Of a DNA stretch of 64,000 bases, positions 1 to 11,749 are shown in pieces. The position numbers were made by a program, and so were the translations under genes. The first letter of the stretch is position 1; every line of letters starts with the position of its first letter. This DNA comes from Thermoplasmata archaeon (GTDB lineage: Archaea > Thermoplasmatota > E2 > DHVEG-1): contig JAHWGK010000004.1 of the NCBI GenBank assembly GCA_020054495.1, positions 26,912-90,911 on the forward strand, given 5' to 3'. A model generated the notes under the pieces. It was not told the origin of the DNA, did not search any database, and was given only the letters and a program-made list of their open reading frames with translations.

Positions 1-3000
1 TCCGGTGGCGATACATGGATTACACGTTCTGAAAAAACAACTACCTTTTTCAGTACTGGTTTACAATGGTATAACCTTAGTTTTGATGGAACAGAAATTT
101 ATAGTAAAGGCCAGAATGCATCGATATGGGCACGAGTGCGGGTAAGACATAATAATGAATGGAACTCACTTGATGAAATTGAACATATGACCGAGAAATA
201 CTTTTATAATCAGTTTGCTCTGCCGCCTCCTGAGAACTCTTCTGTAAATGGTACCGTGACCGATGCTTTTGGTAATCCAATAGAAGCTGAGATACGTCTT
301 GAAGATAAATTGAGATTTTCAGAAAATAATACTCAAACAAATGCAAACGGGTATTATCAACTAAGTGCTTCAGCTGGTGTATATCGTCTGGAAGTATGGT
401 GCACAAATAGCAGTCAATCTTTGAAAAGTCATGATGAAATGGTGGTATTAGAGACAAATGAGTCTCTAACTAGGAATATCAGATTGTTGCCTCGTGACTG
501 GGAATGTTCAGATATTTGGTGGGAAATGGAAGATTTCCAATATGCACAAGGAGCAAATATTTATCTTAATTTATCTACAAATGTGCAAGGGTCATCACCT
601 ATGCCATATTCCAACGCTACACTAGAGATTTATAAGGAATACAGGCATGAAGATGAATATTGGGGCGATGAATATGTAAATAGCACGACAAATGTCACAG
701 ACTCAAATGGAAATTTAATGTATGTTATCAATACATCTGGATTTTCAACTGGATGGTATAATTTCTGGATGGATGTCACCAATTCCTCTCTTAGCCCAAG
801 TGTTGCTACTGGAGATATATGGGGTGTTCAGATTAGCTCACTAAGTCTTGACTTTGATCTTGACAAAAACAAGTATAAAAAAGATAGCACAGGTACATTT
901 ACATTTAATTTAACCTATATCAGTAACGGAACTTGTGTTGAAAACGCAGAGTATAAATGGAAAATTATGTACTGGGATTGGACAGAACATATACTAGCTA
1001 GTGAAACATTTACAAATGAAAGCGGTTTTGGCAGTAGAACATTTACAGTTCCTTCTACTGTTCAGGATGGTCAATGGTATGAAATGCAATTGATTGCTAC
1101 AGCACAGTCTGGAAGTCAAGTGGTTTCGTGGTCAAACTTTGGTGCAACTAGTGGTAGTGTTATTGATAGCGTTAATGATTCAGCGGTCGGTACTCCTGGA
1201 AATTATGACTCTTTAGTAATCAATGTATCGGTTGATATGGCAGAATCTGGTGATTATCGAGTGGAAGGTTGTCTGAAAGGTCAAAATAATGAGTTTATAG
1301 CCTGGAATGAAACTCAACAATATCTAAATGCAGGAAGTCAAACTGTCCAATTATTTTTTGATGGTGAAGCAATACAAAGTAGTGGTGTAAATCCGTACAG
1401 GGCATGGGTTGGTTTGTTCCAATATGGACAATGGGATCCGTTAGATGAGTTAGATCTTACACTATCTGAGTCCTATAGCTATGGTGATTTTGCTTCGCCC
1501 CCAATTTGGTTCAATAGAACTGCTGGAATAACTGATTTTAAAAATGGTACAGTTGGTGACTATGAGGCACTTCATGTAAACTTTACTGTAATTGGATCTG
1601 TAGCGGGTAGCTATAGTATTCATGGAAACCTATTTAAAAAGGACTGGCAAGGTGGTTGGTACGACTGGATACCTGTTGCATGGAACTGCACAGATGTTGA
1701 AATTGTTTCGGGTGTCAATAATGATACAGATGTTAATATTTCTGTAAGGTTTGAGGGATCAGAGATATATAACAGTAAACAAAATGCCCCATATTATGTA
1801 AATCTTAATCTTCACCAAGGTAATTGTGGAAATAGTGGAGATTGGATATCTGGTTGGGAACCAGATACTGATATTTATGCCAATTATTCTGAGTTTGCTA
1901 AGCCTATAGCGTTCATAGAAAACATAACTGATTACGGCCCGGTCAATGGCGATCTTATTATTGGTGTTCAGATTAATATCACTACAGGAAATAATGCAAT
2001 ATATCAGATAAATAGTAGGCTTCATAGCAGCGAAATGGACAACCGAATGTTCATAACAGAGACTTGGGACACATCATACTTAGATAATGGAACTACTGTT
2101 GTAAACTTGACATTCTCTGGAGACCACATATATAGCAAAGGATATAATGGTCCTTATAAACTTGATGTTGACTTAAAAAGAGTTGACCCATGTTGCCAAT
2201 GGCTTGGATGGAATGAATATGATACTGAGGCCTATAACTACTCTGATTTTTCAACACCAAATGCAATGTTCATTGGAACATATTTAGATCAAGGGGTTGA
2301 CAGCGATGGTGATGGATATTATGATTATATCCAGGTTACAGTTCCGGTGAATTTCACTCAAAGCGGTCATTATGAAATATGTGGAGAGATGTATCAAGAA
2401 GAAAATTGGAACTGGCAGTGGATAACTTGGACATATATTGATTTACCAAATCAGGGAATAGGAGAAGATGACATTGTACTTACATTCGATGGAAATGAAA
2501 TAGCAAATAGTGGTCTCGAGGGGTACTATGGAGTTAACTTATGGCTACGAAATATGGACCAAGGAGTAGATATTGGCAATTTAGATTTTACTACTGCTAA
2601 TTATTATTATCTAAATGAGTTTGACCAACCATCTGTAAGATTCACAGACTCGTCGCCATTAAGCGACTCAAATAGTAGTGATTGCAAATATATCAACGTA
2701 TCAGTAGCAATTAACGCATCAGAAGTTGGTACGTACTATATTCATGGTGATCTACACAAAGTTATTCAGCAGTCTGGTTGGCAAGAGTGGATATGGATAA
2801 CCGGTGCAGATGCTACTGTTGTTATAACCACAATTGGAGATACATCACCTTTTAATGTTTCATTTGACACAGCAATGATTCAAAGTTCTGGATATGATGG
2901 TCCTTATAACATACACTTTGATTTAATGGATTCTAACTGGAATAATATAGACTTTATTGATAACTATCTAACTTCAGCATACCTTTTATCAGATTTTGCT

Positions 3001-6000
3001 GATGCACCTGCAAACTTCACCGGTAGTTACGATGATTATCTTTATCCAACTACAAACCCTGAATACGTCAGACTAAATGTCACCATTGATGTTAATGAGT
3101 CAGGTACCTATAGTGTCAATGGAGATATTCATAAGAGCTCAGGTTGGAACTGGAACTTCATAGCTGGGAGTGGCACTGATCAATATCTCAGCTCAGGTAC
3201 ACAAAACATTACACTTCAATTTGATGCTGTTGAGATACTCAGCAATATTGAAAGTTTAGGCTTGAGTGAATTCGATAGCGGTTCAACATTTGACATAGAT
3301 GTTTGGTTGAAACGCTCTGGAGAATGGACTGAATTAGATCATCTTGGTACTGTTGTATCTAAAAACACCTACAGTATATCCAACTTTACCTCATCACTAA
3401 GTGCTAGTATAGTAAGTGTGACTGATAATGGGTACAATGTTAGTGCCAATAATGAAAGCTCAACACCAAATGATTATCTGAATATTACAGTAACAATTAA
3501 CTTCACACAGGTTGGAAACTATGAATTATGGTGCGACCTTGGCAAGGATGATGGCTATAAATGGAACATGTTGGGTTGGGAGAACAGTTATGAAACAATA
3601 ACAAGTAGTCAATTATCTGGTGGCTATTATTTGAAGAATATAACATTACAGTTCAGTGGAGAACGTATCAACTCTGGAGGATGGAATGGTCCATACAGTT
3701 ATCATATGGAGTTAAATGATCTAGATAATTCAAAACGAGTGGATATGGAAGACAGTCAAACGTCAGCATATAATTATTCTGACTTTGTAGGCTCAACAGT
3801 TGAATTTGTTGATGGAACTGCTTCTGCGGTAGGCGTAGATTCAAGTGATGCAGGTAGCGAGTACGATTATCTGTTAGTGAGTGTGAATGTTTCCGCACAA
3901 TCTGCATATAATAGTGTAGAACTGCGAGGAGATCTTCACAAAGACTCACCATATGGTGGTTGGCAGTGGATATCTTGGGGAAGTAACTGGACTAGTTTAA
4001 GTTCGGGGGATAATACATTGACATTACAGTTTGCTGGAGAGATTATCAGAAATAGTGGTATTGATGGGCCGTACCAGGTCAGACTTGAGTTATGGGATAC
4101 AAGCACATGGGACTTACTAGATACAATAGAGCGCATAGATACCATTACTTATACAAATGAGAACTTCCAGACTCCTTCAGCATCGTTTATAGCTGCTAAT
4201 ATCTCAGATTGGGGAAATGATACAGATAGTGATGGGAGCTACGATTATTTAGAGATTAACGCCTCGATTTCTTGCACTACTCCGGGTACATATGAAGTAT
4301 CCGGAGAATTATTCTCTGATGATTTTGGTTGGATATGGTTTGGATGGGCTAACGAGTTTGTTAGTTTATCTGCTGGTGAATCTGTAGTGAAATTACAGTT
4401 TGAGGGCACGCAGATTAGAAACAAAGATATAAATGGACGATACAAGGCTAGACTTGCATTAAGAGATAGCAATGGGCAAGATATCGATTCAGTTGATCCA
4501 TATACAACAGAGTATTATAATTCTGCTGATTTCCAGAGTTCTGGAGCAGAGTTTGTAAGTGGTAGTGTTGATGATAGAATTATCAGTAGCGGTGACTATC
4601 TTGATCTTAATGTAACTGTCAGTTGTTCAAGTAATGCAACTTATTGGATAGGCGCTGATTTACACAAAGAATCAGGCTGGGACTGGGACTTTATAGCATT
4701 TGAAAGCAAAGAACAGATATTAACAACAGGTCAAACGAACATAACAATATTGTTTAACGGCGAAACGATCCGCAATAGTGGAATAGATGGTCCATATCAA
4801 ATAAGACTTGAACTGCGTGATACAGCTACATGGTCTGAACAGGATCTTATAGAACGGCATACTACAAATACATATTATACTACAGACTTCTCGCAACCTT
4901 CTGTATCGTTTGTGGATATTAATATCTCAGATTGGGGTAATGATACAGATAGCGATGATGATTATAATTATCTTGAATTTAATGTTACTTTTAACTGTAG
5001 TGAAGCTGGTGTCTATTGGTTGCATGGAGATATTCAGAAGAAAACAGATTATTATTGGCAGTGGATAAGTTGGAAAGGAAAAGAAGTCAGCCTTACAGGC
5101 AATGGAGATCAAATAGTCAAGTTACAGTTTGATGGCGAATTAATCAATAGTAGCGGCATTAATGGCCCTTACTCAGCTAGATTAGAAATTATCAATACCT
5201 CAAGCTGGACGACATTAGATATTGTTGAAGAATATACAACTACTTCTTATCAATATAATGACTTTGATGGATCATCAATTCAATTTGTTGAAGCTAATAT
5301 TACAGACCGGGGTAATGATACAGATAGTGATGGTGATTATAATTATCTTGATCTCAATTTAACCATTGACTGTAGTGAAGCTGGCACATACTGGTTACAT
5401 GCTGATATCCATAAAGTAACTGGATGGAACTGGCAACCAATAGCTTGGGACGGACAAGAAATTACGCTTGATGCATCTGGAGAACAAGATGTCAAAATAC
5501 AGTTTGATGGTTCACAGATTCGAAATAAAGGTATCGATGGACCATATCAACTAAGATTTGAATTAAACTCAGTTGGAGGTGAATTTAGACAATATGATAC
5601 TGTTGAGTCATATACTACAATTAACTCTTATCTTGCCACTGATTTTGAGAGCGCTGGAGTAGAACTAGTTGAAATGACAGATGAAGGTGCAGATATTATT
5701 GCCAGTGGTAATTTACAGGTTAATGTAACTATTAACTCATCAACAACTGGTACTTATGAGATATTTGGTGATCTCTTTAAAGAATCTGGTTGGGACTGGC
5801 AGTGGATTACATGGAAATCAGTTCAAGTAGAAGTTTCGGGTTCTGGTGAACAGAAATTTGCATTAACATTTGATGGCGGAGATATTTACGACAAAGGAAT
5901 CGATGGACCATATAACGTCAGATTAGAACTTCGAGATGTTGGCAGCGGTTCTATGATTGATAGTATTGATAAATATACAACTAATGGTTATACATCTAAT

Positions 6001-9000
6001 CAATTTTCAACCCCTGCAGTCAGTATCAACGGCACTGATGATTTTAAGAATAATGGCTATTTACAACTCAATGTCTCTACATATTCTGAGTCCAGCGATA
6101 CATATCAAGTTGTAAGTTGGTTACATGGGGCTAACTGGGAGTATATCACATGGAATGAGAACACAACAACTGTAAATGGATTAGAAGATGTTGTATTGCT
6201 GTTTGATGGATCAATAATTAATAGCACAGGTATTGACCCAGCGAAGTTATATATTGAAGTAAGAAAAATCAGCAATTGGGATTTAGTGGGCTATGGAGAA
6301 TATGCTCTGAGTAATACGTACAGTGCTAGTGATTTTGGTGCTGATGTCGAGATAGATACCTCTTCAGTTGCATCCAGTGTATGGAATTCCGATGCTGATG
6401 ATTATAACAATTCTTTGAATGTTACTGTTAATGTCACATTTGCGGCTGGGAATTATACGGCTTTTGCCGGACTTGTTGATCAAAATGGAACATGGATAGC
6501 AGGAGCATTTTCTCCTACCGATTCATATTCAGGCTTGCAACAGGTTAATTTCTTGTTTGATGGGCTTACAATCTATATGTTAGATCTAGATGGTCCATAC
6601 ACTGTTAGATTCATTTCAATAGCAAAAGAAGATGGTTTTGAAGTGGCACGTGAAAAAAATGTACATACAACAGCTAGTTATAATGCTGATATCTTCGAAC
6701 ATCCTGATGGAATAATACCTTATGCTAATTTAACTGGTGCTTATAGCTCATATGTAGAAGATACGGATACTGATTCATATTACGACTGGTTAGTTGTGAA
6801 TGTATCAGTTGATATTGGTGCAAATACTAATTATAAGGTTTATGGGGACATTATGTCAAGTGATGGATCAAAATGGATAGCCGGGGCGAGTAACAACACT
6901 GGTTCATTGAGTACAGGAACACAAGTGGTTCAACTTGAATTTAGTGGTGTTGACATATATGAAGATTCAACTAATGGGCCATATCTTCTTGGATTTGTAA
7001 GAGTCGAGGGAAATGCTAGTGGAACATGGGTCAAGCTTGATGAAGCTAGCAATGCCCATACTACTTCTTCTTACAGTTATACAGATTTTGAGAACACTAC
7101 AACAGCTCCATTAGTTCTTTCTGACGTTATCTCAGTTAGTGTGTCCAATAACCCATTCAGTCCAAATAGCGATGGAGCATTCGATACAACATTAGCAACA
7201 GTAGAAGCTGGCGACAGCCAAACATTATATCTAAATGTTTATAACAGTAGCAGTGTACTGAAACGAACAGGCATAGCATTATCTGAAATTTCTTCTGGAA
7301 CATATACTGCAACTTGGAATGGAAATGATGACAGTGAAACAGTTGTATCAGATGGAACGTATACAATTAAGGTATCAGATGAAGCCACAGGTATACAAGC
7401 GAATGAATCAACTGAGGAAGCAGCCAATATCGATGTTGATACGTATCCACCGACTAGTTGCAGTGTGGAAATTAATAGTGGTGATACTTATACAAACTCT
7501 ACTTCGGTGAATCTAACAACTATTACAGCAACTGACGATTCCTCCATAAAGATGAGATTTCAAAATAGCGGTGAAAACTGGACAGAATGGCAAGACTTCC
7601 AAGGGACAAAAGCATGGACGCTCACTTCAACAGATGGATCAAAAACAGTAAATTATGAAGCAAAAGATGTGGTTAACAATACAATAATTTCATCAGTGAG
7701 TGATAGTATAACCCTTGATACAACAAATCCAACAGTTAACATGTCAATTGTTGGCGCAGGAGATACACCCAGTACACATAGTAACAACGTTAGTGTGACA
7801 TTATCAATAGCTGGATCAGATGCAACAAGTGGCGTAGAGTATATGAAGATATCAAATGACATAGGATTTACTGGTAGTAGCTGGATTAATTATACTACTT
7901 CAAAGGCATGGACACTTAATTCAGGAGATGGCACTAAGACAGTTTACATAAAAGTAAAAGACAGAGCAGGTAAAGAGTCTGTTGTGAGTTCAGATAATAT
8001 AACCCTTGATACAGTTAGCCCGTTGAGTCTTACTATTTCCATAGACTCTGGTCAAACATACACAAATTCAACAAATGTAACGCTATCACTATCGGCAACA
8101 AATGCATTGAAAATGCAGGTAAGCAATTATGCAAACTTCAGTGGTGCAGTCTGGGAATCATATTCAACTTCAAAGAACTTCTCAATAACAGATGGAAATG
8201 GAACAAGAAAAGTCTATTTCAGAGCAAAAGATACTGCTGGGAACATAGCAACAGGTGTAAATGATAGTATAATACTTGATAAAGCAACCCCTGAAATCTC
8301 AAGTGTGTCAAGTAGTGGTGTTTCCCAGAGCTCAGCTACAATAACATGGACAACAGATGAAGCATCTACAAGTTATGTGGAGTATGGAACAACAACAGGT
8401 TATGGATCAAATACAACATTAAATTCAACTAAGGCTATGAGTCACTCCCAGATTATTACCAGTCTTAATTCTGGAACAACATATCACTACCGTGTAAGAT
8501 CATTGGATGGAGCTGGTAATGAGGCGATTTCTGCAGATAATACCTTCTCGACAACATCTGGGGGAGATACAACATCGCCAGATGCAATAACTGGACTTAC
8601 AGTTTCAGATAAACAAAATGATGAGAGCACATTAACTCTTTCTTGGAGTCAGTCAGATGCTCCTGACTTTGCAGGATATAATATTTATAGAAAAGCAAAT
8701 GCGTCATTTGTAAACATTTCTGCTTCTGGCGTACAACAAATAAAAACAATAACATCCAGAACAACTACAACGTATAATGACAACACATCAACTGATGATT
8801 ATACGTATTATTATGCGGTAACAGCATTTGACACGGCATCTCCAGCAAATGAAAACCAAACTGTGACAAGTCAATATGGTACATCAATCGATGATAAAGC
8901 TCCAACAACAACTGATAATTTTGCTCCTTCGTGGTATACATCAGAAAAAACTGTTATTTTTACAGCTACAGATGGTGGAAAAGGAGTAAATTCAACGTTT

Positions 9001-11655
9001 TATACAACCGATGGAAGCGATCCAACTAATACATCAAATTCCAATAGAACACAATATACAATGCCATTTGCAGTAGGAGGTGAAAACTCTCTTGGTGATG
9101 ATATATATAATATCAGTTACTATTCATATGATCTAAATGCCACTCCAAATATAGAAACCACACATAGTGAAATACTCAAAGTTGATGCTTCTGCCCCATA
9201 TACAACTGACAATGCCCCATCTGGATGGCAGAACTCTAGTGTAACAGTTGCTTTGAATTCTATTGATGACACTAGTGGTGTTTATGCAACCTATTATACA
9301 ACAGATGGAAGTTGGCCAGACTATGGCTCATCGCAATATTCAGAAGCAATAGAATTCAGCTCAGATGGCAATAATACCCTAAGGTATTTTGCAAGAGATA
9401 ATGCAACAAACGATGAAACAAATATGACAACATATATTCTGATAGATGCTACATTGCCGACATCAAGTATTCAAGCATTGTCGACATATAAGGCAATTCC
9501 ATTTAATGTGACATGGAGCAGTTCTGATGCTACAAGTGGAATAAACAATGTAACATTAGAATACAAGAATGGTTCTGGTAGTTGGACAAACTGGCTCACA
9601 GGTCAGAACGCGATTGGAACTGCTTCGTTTAATGGATCTTTTGGATCAGCTGGATATACATACTATTTCAGATCAGTTGCGACTGACAATGCATCAAATA
9701 CTGAAAGTGTTACCACTTATGATGCATATACAACAGTTTTAACAAGTGCTCTTGACGTTGAAATCACCTCACCAGTGGATGCTGATGATGGCTTTTCTGA
9801 TGGCTGGATCTACGTGAATGGAACAATTACAATAACAGGCACTGCCTCTGGTACTAATTTAACCATTTGGTATCTAAGCTATTCAGCAGATGGATCTAAT
9901 TGGACGAACATTGCAAATTCAACAACCCCTGTTATAAGTGATACTTTTGGAATGCTAGATACAACAGGACTTGCAGAAACAAACTATACAGTAGAACTTA
10001 CAGCGATAAATGCTACCTCAAATAACTCAGTTAACATAACCATTACTGTTGATAATGCAGCTCCAAGTATTACAGCTGGGCCGGAAAGTGTTGCCTTAAG
10101 CTCATCAGCAACAATTACCTGGACTACAAACGAATCAGCAAATGCTACAGTACAATGGGGTACAACTATATCATATAGTGGAACACCTGTATCACGTTCT
10201 CAGCTGACATTTGAAACTTCACATAAAGAAACAATTAATGATCTTGACTCAAGCACAACATATCACTATAGAGTTATCTCTTATGACAAAGCAGGTAACA
10301 TGGTTAATTCATCAGATGGAACATTTACTACTGATGAAGGCACTGAAGAACCTAATGTCCCGGGTCCTGTTGTTGTTCCGCCCCTTACTGCTGATGCAGG
10401 AGGGCCATATGAAGGATCTGTAGGCGTATCAATTACATTTGATGGATCGGGAAGTAGTTCTACAAGTGGCGAAATTACAGGATATAAATGGGACTTTGAA
10501 AATGATGGAACTTATGATACAGACTATTCAAGCTCAGCTACAACCACGCATACATACACAGCTGCTGGAGAATATACTGTAAAACTTGGCATCACAAATA
10601 GTATTGGCTCTTCTGTAACCGATACAGCAACAGTAACAATTAGTGAAGCTCCAGAAGAAGATAGTGAAAACCCAACAATATCTAATATCTATCATTCACC
10701 ATCAACTGTCACAAAAGATGATGTAGTAACTATCTACGCAACGGTAACAGATGACCAGGGCATAACTTCTGTTTATCTCTACTGGTATGATGATTCAGAT
10801 CATTCAAAATCCATGACATCAAACGAAGGCAATGTTTATTATGCACAAATAGGTCCATTTTCTGCTGGAATATCAGTGCAATATTCAGTGGATGCAACAG
10901 ATACTGCCTCCAAAACAACACAATCAGACACTTTCGTATTCAATATTGCAGCAGTAGCTGTCATAGGAAACGTGTCAAGCGGTGAAACAGAAGAAATACT
11001 CTCAGGAGAACTTGAAGGCACAGGTCTTGATGGATTAGAGTTTACCTCAGCAACTGATCTAACTGATGTAAAAGTAATAATACAAAAATTAACAGAAAAA
11101 CCAAATGAGATATCTGAAGAACCAACGTTAGCAGAAGAAGACATAAATACCACAGTCTATGTTTATCTCGAGATAAATCTAACTTCAGGAAATGATACTC
11201 TAGAGGAAGACGACATTGAGTCAATTAAGATTAAATTCAAAATCGAACAAGAATGGTTAACCAGCAATAACATAAACAAATCAAAAGTAATCTTAATGAG
11301 ATATCATAATGACATATGGCAGGAACTCCCGACAACAATTCTCAATGAATCTGGCACATACGTATATTACGAGGCGACAACAAAAGGAACATCAACATTT
11401 GCAATAGTAGGTGGCGAAATTGCTGAAATAGGATCAGGGTCCGGTGGAGGAGAAGAAGAACCAAGTGGAATACCCATGTGGTCAATTATTTTGTTCATTG
11501 TTGTAGCAATCATACTTCTAATAGTAATACTCTTTAAAACAGGATTTCTCTTCTTAGAACAAGGTTCTGAAGAAGAAATAAAGAAAGGATACACTAAAAA
11601 AACAGAGGAGACAACCAAAGAAAATACAGATGAATCAACTAAAACAAAGAGATAA
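1..11655 (+). CDS. Giant repetitive cell-surface protein (5' end outside window)
   Basis: The frame is open from base 1 to the TAA at 11653-11655, about 3,884 residues, so the gene begins upstream. In order: the end of one repeat (1-210); a carboxypeptidase-regulatory/CnaB-like beta sandwich (about 240-410); about sixteen further modules of roughly 120-130 residues to about 7100, each containing a variant of FDGxxIxxxGIDGPYxxRLEL, many joined by an acidic DTDSDGxYDYL linker that could bind calcium; a FlgD-type Ig domain (7147-7400); Ig-like repeats (7450-8280); fibronectin III domains (8290-8890, 10060-10340); chitobiase-C-terminal-like segments with TTDGS motifs (8900-9440); a PKD domain (10385-10650); a PGF-pre-PGF-like domain (10970-11410); one membrane helix (about 11470-11550); and a Lys/Glu-rich tail. 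NxS/T glycosylation sites are dense. It is probably an exported surface adhesin or S-layer-associated protein anchored by its C-terminus. No catalytic domain was seen. Function is inferred from architecture. Confidence 0.88.
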   Translation, partial: SGGDTWITRSEKTTTFFSTGLQWYNLSFDGTEIYSKGQNASIWARVRVRHNNEWNSLDEIEHMTEKYFYNQFALPPPENSSVNGTVTDAFGNPIEAEIRLEDKLRFSENNTQTNANGYYQLSASAGVYRLEVWCTNSSQSLKSHDEMVVLETNESLTRNIRLLPRDWECSDIWWEMEDFQYAQGANIYLNLSTNVQGSSPMPYSNATLEIYKEYRHEDEYWGDEYVNSTTNVTDSNGNLMYVINTSGFSTGWYNFWMDVTNSSLSPSVATGDIWGVQISSLSLDFDLDKNKYKKDSTGTFTFNLTYISNGTCVENAEYKWKIMYWDWTEHILASETFTNESGFGSRTFTVPSTVQDGQWYEMQLIATAQSGSQVVSWSNFGATSGSVIDSVNDSAVGTPGNYDSLVINVSVDMAESGDYRVEGCLKGQNNEFIAWNETQQYLNAGSQTVQLFFDGEAIQSSGVNPYRAWVGLFQYGQWDPLDELDLTLSESYSYGDFASPPIWFNRTAGITDFKNGTVGDYEALHVNFTVIGSVAGSYSIHGNLFKKDWQGGWYDWIPVAWNCTDVEIVSGVNNDTDVNISVRFEGSEIYNSKQNAPYYVNLNLHQGNCGNSGDWISGWEPDTDIYANYSEFAKPIAFIENITDYGPVNGDLIIGVQINITTGNNAIYQINSRLHSSEMDNRMFITETWDTSYLDNGTTVVNLTFSGDHIYSKGYNGPYKLDVDLKRVDPCCQWLGWNEYDTEAYNYSDFSTPNAMFIGTYLDQGVDSDGDGYYDYIQVTVPVNFTQSGHYEICGEMYQEENWNWQWITWTYIDLPNQGIGEDDIVLTFDGNEIANSGLEGYYGVNLWLRNMDQGVDIGNLDFTTANYYYLNEFDQPSVRFTDSSPLSDSNSSDCKYINVSVAINASEVGTYYIHGDLHKVIQQSGWQEWIWITGADATVVITTIGDTSPFNVSFDTAMIQSSGYDGPYNIHFDLMDSNWNNIDFIDNYLTSAYLLSDFADAPANFTGSYDDYLYPTTNPEYVRLNVTIDVNESGTYSVNGDIHKSSGWNWNFIAGSGTDQYLSSGTQNITLQFDAVEILSNIESLGLSEFDSGSTFDIDVWLKRSGEWTELDHLGTVVSKNTYSISNFTSSLSASIVSVTDNGYNVSANNESSTPNDYLNITVTINFTQVGNYELWCDLGKDDGYKWNMLGWENSYETITSSQLSGGYYLKNITLQFSGERINSGGWNGPYSYHMELNDLDNSKRVDMEDSQTSAYNYSDFVGSTVEFVDGTASAVGVDSSDAGSEYDYLLVSVNVSAQSAYNSVELRGDLHKDSPYGGWQWISWGSNWTSLSSGDNTLTLQFAGEIIRNSGIDGPYQVRLELWDTSTWDLLDTIERIDTITYTNENFQTPSASFIAANISDWGNDTDSDGSYDYLEINASISCTTPGTYEVSGELFSDDFGWIWFGWANEFVSLSAGESVVKLQFEGTQIRNKDINGRYKARLALRDSNGQDIDSVDPYTTEYYNSADFQSSGAEFVSGSVDDRIISSGDYLDLNVTVSCSSNATYWIGADLHKESGWDWDFIAFESKEQILTTGQTNITILFNGETIRNSGIDGPYQIRLELRDTATWSEQDLIERHTTNTYYTTDFSQPSVSFVDINISDWGNDTDSDDDYNYLEFNVTFNCSEAGVYWLHGDIQKKTDYYWQWISWKGKEVSLTGNGDQIVKLQFDGELINSSGINGPYSARLEIINTSSWTTLDIVEEYTTTSYQYNDFDGSSIQFVEANITDRGNDTDSDGDYNYLDLNLTIDCSEAGTYWLHADIHKVTGWNWQPIAWDGQEITLDASGEQDVKIQFDGSQIRNKGIDGPYQLRFELNSVGGEFRQYDTVESYTTINSYLATDFESAGVELVEMTDEGADIIASGNLQVNVTINSSTTGTYEIFGDLFKESGWDWQWITWKSVQVEVSGSGEQKFALTFDGGDIYDKGIDGPYNVRLELRDVGSGSMIDSIDKYTTNGYTSNQFSTPAVSINGTDDFKNNGYLQLNVSTYSESSDTYQVVSWLHGANWEYITWNENTTTVNGLEDVVLLFDGSIINSTGIDPAKLYIEVRKISNWDLVGYGEYALSNTYSASDFGADVEIDTSSVASSVWNSDADDYNNSLNVTVNVTFAAGNYTAFAGLVDQNGTWIAGAFSPTDSYSGLQQVNFLFDGLTIYMLDLDGPYTVRFISIAKEDGFEVAREKNVHTTASYNADIFEHPDGIIPYANLTGAYSSYVEDTDTDSYYDWLVVNVSVDIGANTNYKVYGDIMSSDGSKWIAGASNNTGSLSTGTQVVQLEFSGVDIYEDSTNGPYLLGFVRVEGNASGTWVKLDEASNAHTTSSYSYTDFENTTTAPLVLSDVISVSVSNNPFSPNSDGAFDTTLATVEAGDSQTLYLNVYNSSSVLKRTGIALSEISSGTYTATWNGNDDSETVVSDGTYTIKVSDEATGIQANESTEEAANIDVDTYPPTSCSVEINSGDTYTNSTSVNLTTITATDDSSIKMRFQNSGENWTEWQDFQGTKAWTLTSTDGSKTVNYEAKDVVNNTIISSVSDSITLDTTNPTVNMSIVGAGDTPSTHSNNVSVTLSIAGSDATSGVEYMKISNDIGFTGSSWINYTTSKAWTLNSGDGTKTVYIKVKDRAGKESVVSSDNITLDTVSPLSLTISIDSGQTYTNSTNVTLSLSATNALKMQVSNYANFSGAVWESYSTSKNFSITDGNGTRKVYFRAKDTAGNIATGVNDSIILDKATPEISSVSSSGVSQSSATITWTTDEASTSYVEYGTTTGYGSNTTLNSTKAMSHSQIITSLNSGTTYHYRVRSLDGAGNEAISADNTFSTTSGGDTTSPDAITGLTVSDKQNDESTLTLSWSQSDAPDFAGYNIYRKANASFVNISASGVQQIKTITSRTTTTYNDNTSTDDYTYYYAVTAFDTASPANENQTVTSQYGTSIDDKAPTTTDNFAPSWYTSEKTVIFTATDGGKGVNSTFYTTDGSDPTNTSNSNRTQYTMPFAVGGENSLGDDIYNISYYSYDLNATPNIETTHSEILKVDASAPYTTDNAPSGWQNSSVTVALNSIDDTSGVYATYYTTDGSWPDYGSSQYSEAIEFSSDGNNTLRYFARDNATNDETNMTTYILIDATLPTSSIQALSTYKAIPFNVTWSSSDATSGINNVTLEYKNGSGSWTNWLTGQNAIGTASFNGSFGSAGYTYYFRSVATDNASNTESVTTYDAYTTVLTSALDVEITSPVDADDGFSDGWIYVNGTITITGTASGTNLTIWYLSYSADGSNWTNIANSTTPVISDTFGMLDTTGLAETNYTVELTAINATSNNSVNITITVDNAAPSITAGPESVALSSSATITWTTNESANATVQWGTTISYSGTPVSRSQLTFETSHKETINDLDSSTTYHYRVISYDKAGNMVNSSDGTFTTDEGTEEPNVPGPVVVPPLTADAGGPYEGSVGVSITFDGSGSSSTSGEITGYKWDFENDGTYDTDYSSSATTTHTYTAAGEYTVKLGITNSIGSSVTDTATVTISEAPEEDSENPTISNIYHSPSTVTKDDVVTIYATVTDDQGITSVYLYWYDDSDHSKSMTSNEGNVYYAQIGPFSAGISVQYSVDATDTASKTTQSDTFVFNIAAVAVIGNVSSGETEEILSGELEGTGLDGLEFTSATDLTDVKVIIQKLTEKPNEISEEPTLAEEDINTTVYVYLEINLTSGNDTLEEDDIESIKIKFKIEQEWLTSNNINKSKVILMRYHNDIWQELPTTILNESGTYVYYEATTKGTSTFAIVGGEIAEIGSGSGGGEEEPSGIPMWSIILFIVVAIILLIVILFKTGFLFLEQGSEEEIKKGYTKKTEETTKENTDESTKTKR

Positions 11656-11671
11656 AAATAAATCCATTCTT

Positions 11672-11690
11672 TCTCTTTTTTTATATAATA
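11672..11690 (+). terminator. T-rich terminator after the giant surface gene
   Basis: A pyrimidine-rich stretch with an uninterrupted T run (about 11682-11688) lies just after the stop at 11655 and before the next promoter. Archaeal RNA polymerase terminates on such T runs without a hairpin. The call rests on composition and position only. Confidence 0.4.
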
Positions 11691-11749
11691 TTTATATAAC
11701 ACTTAACTGATGCTTACAAATTGGTATTAGTTATTGGAGGTAAGGTGTT

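Noticed and set aside
7500-8300. Short minus-strand open frames inside the giant surface gene
   Set aside because: They are shadows of the repetitive plus-strand coding sequence with no ribosome sites or recognisable products.
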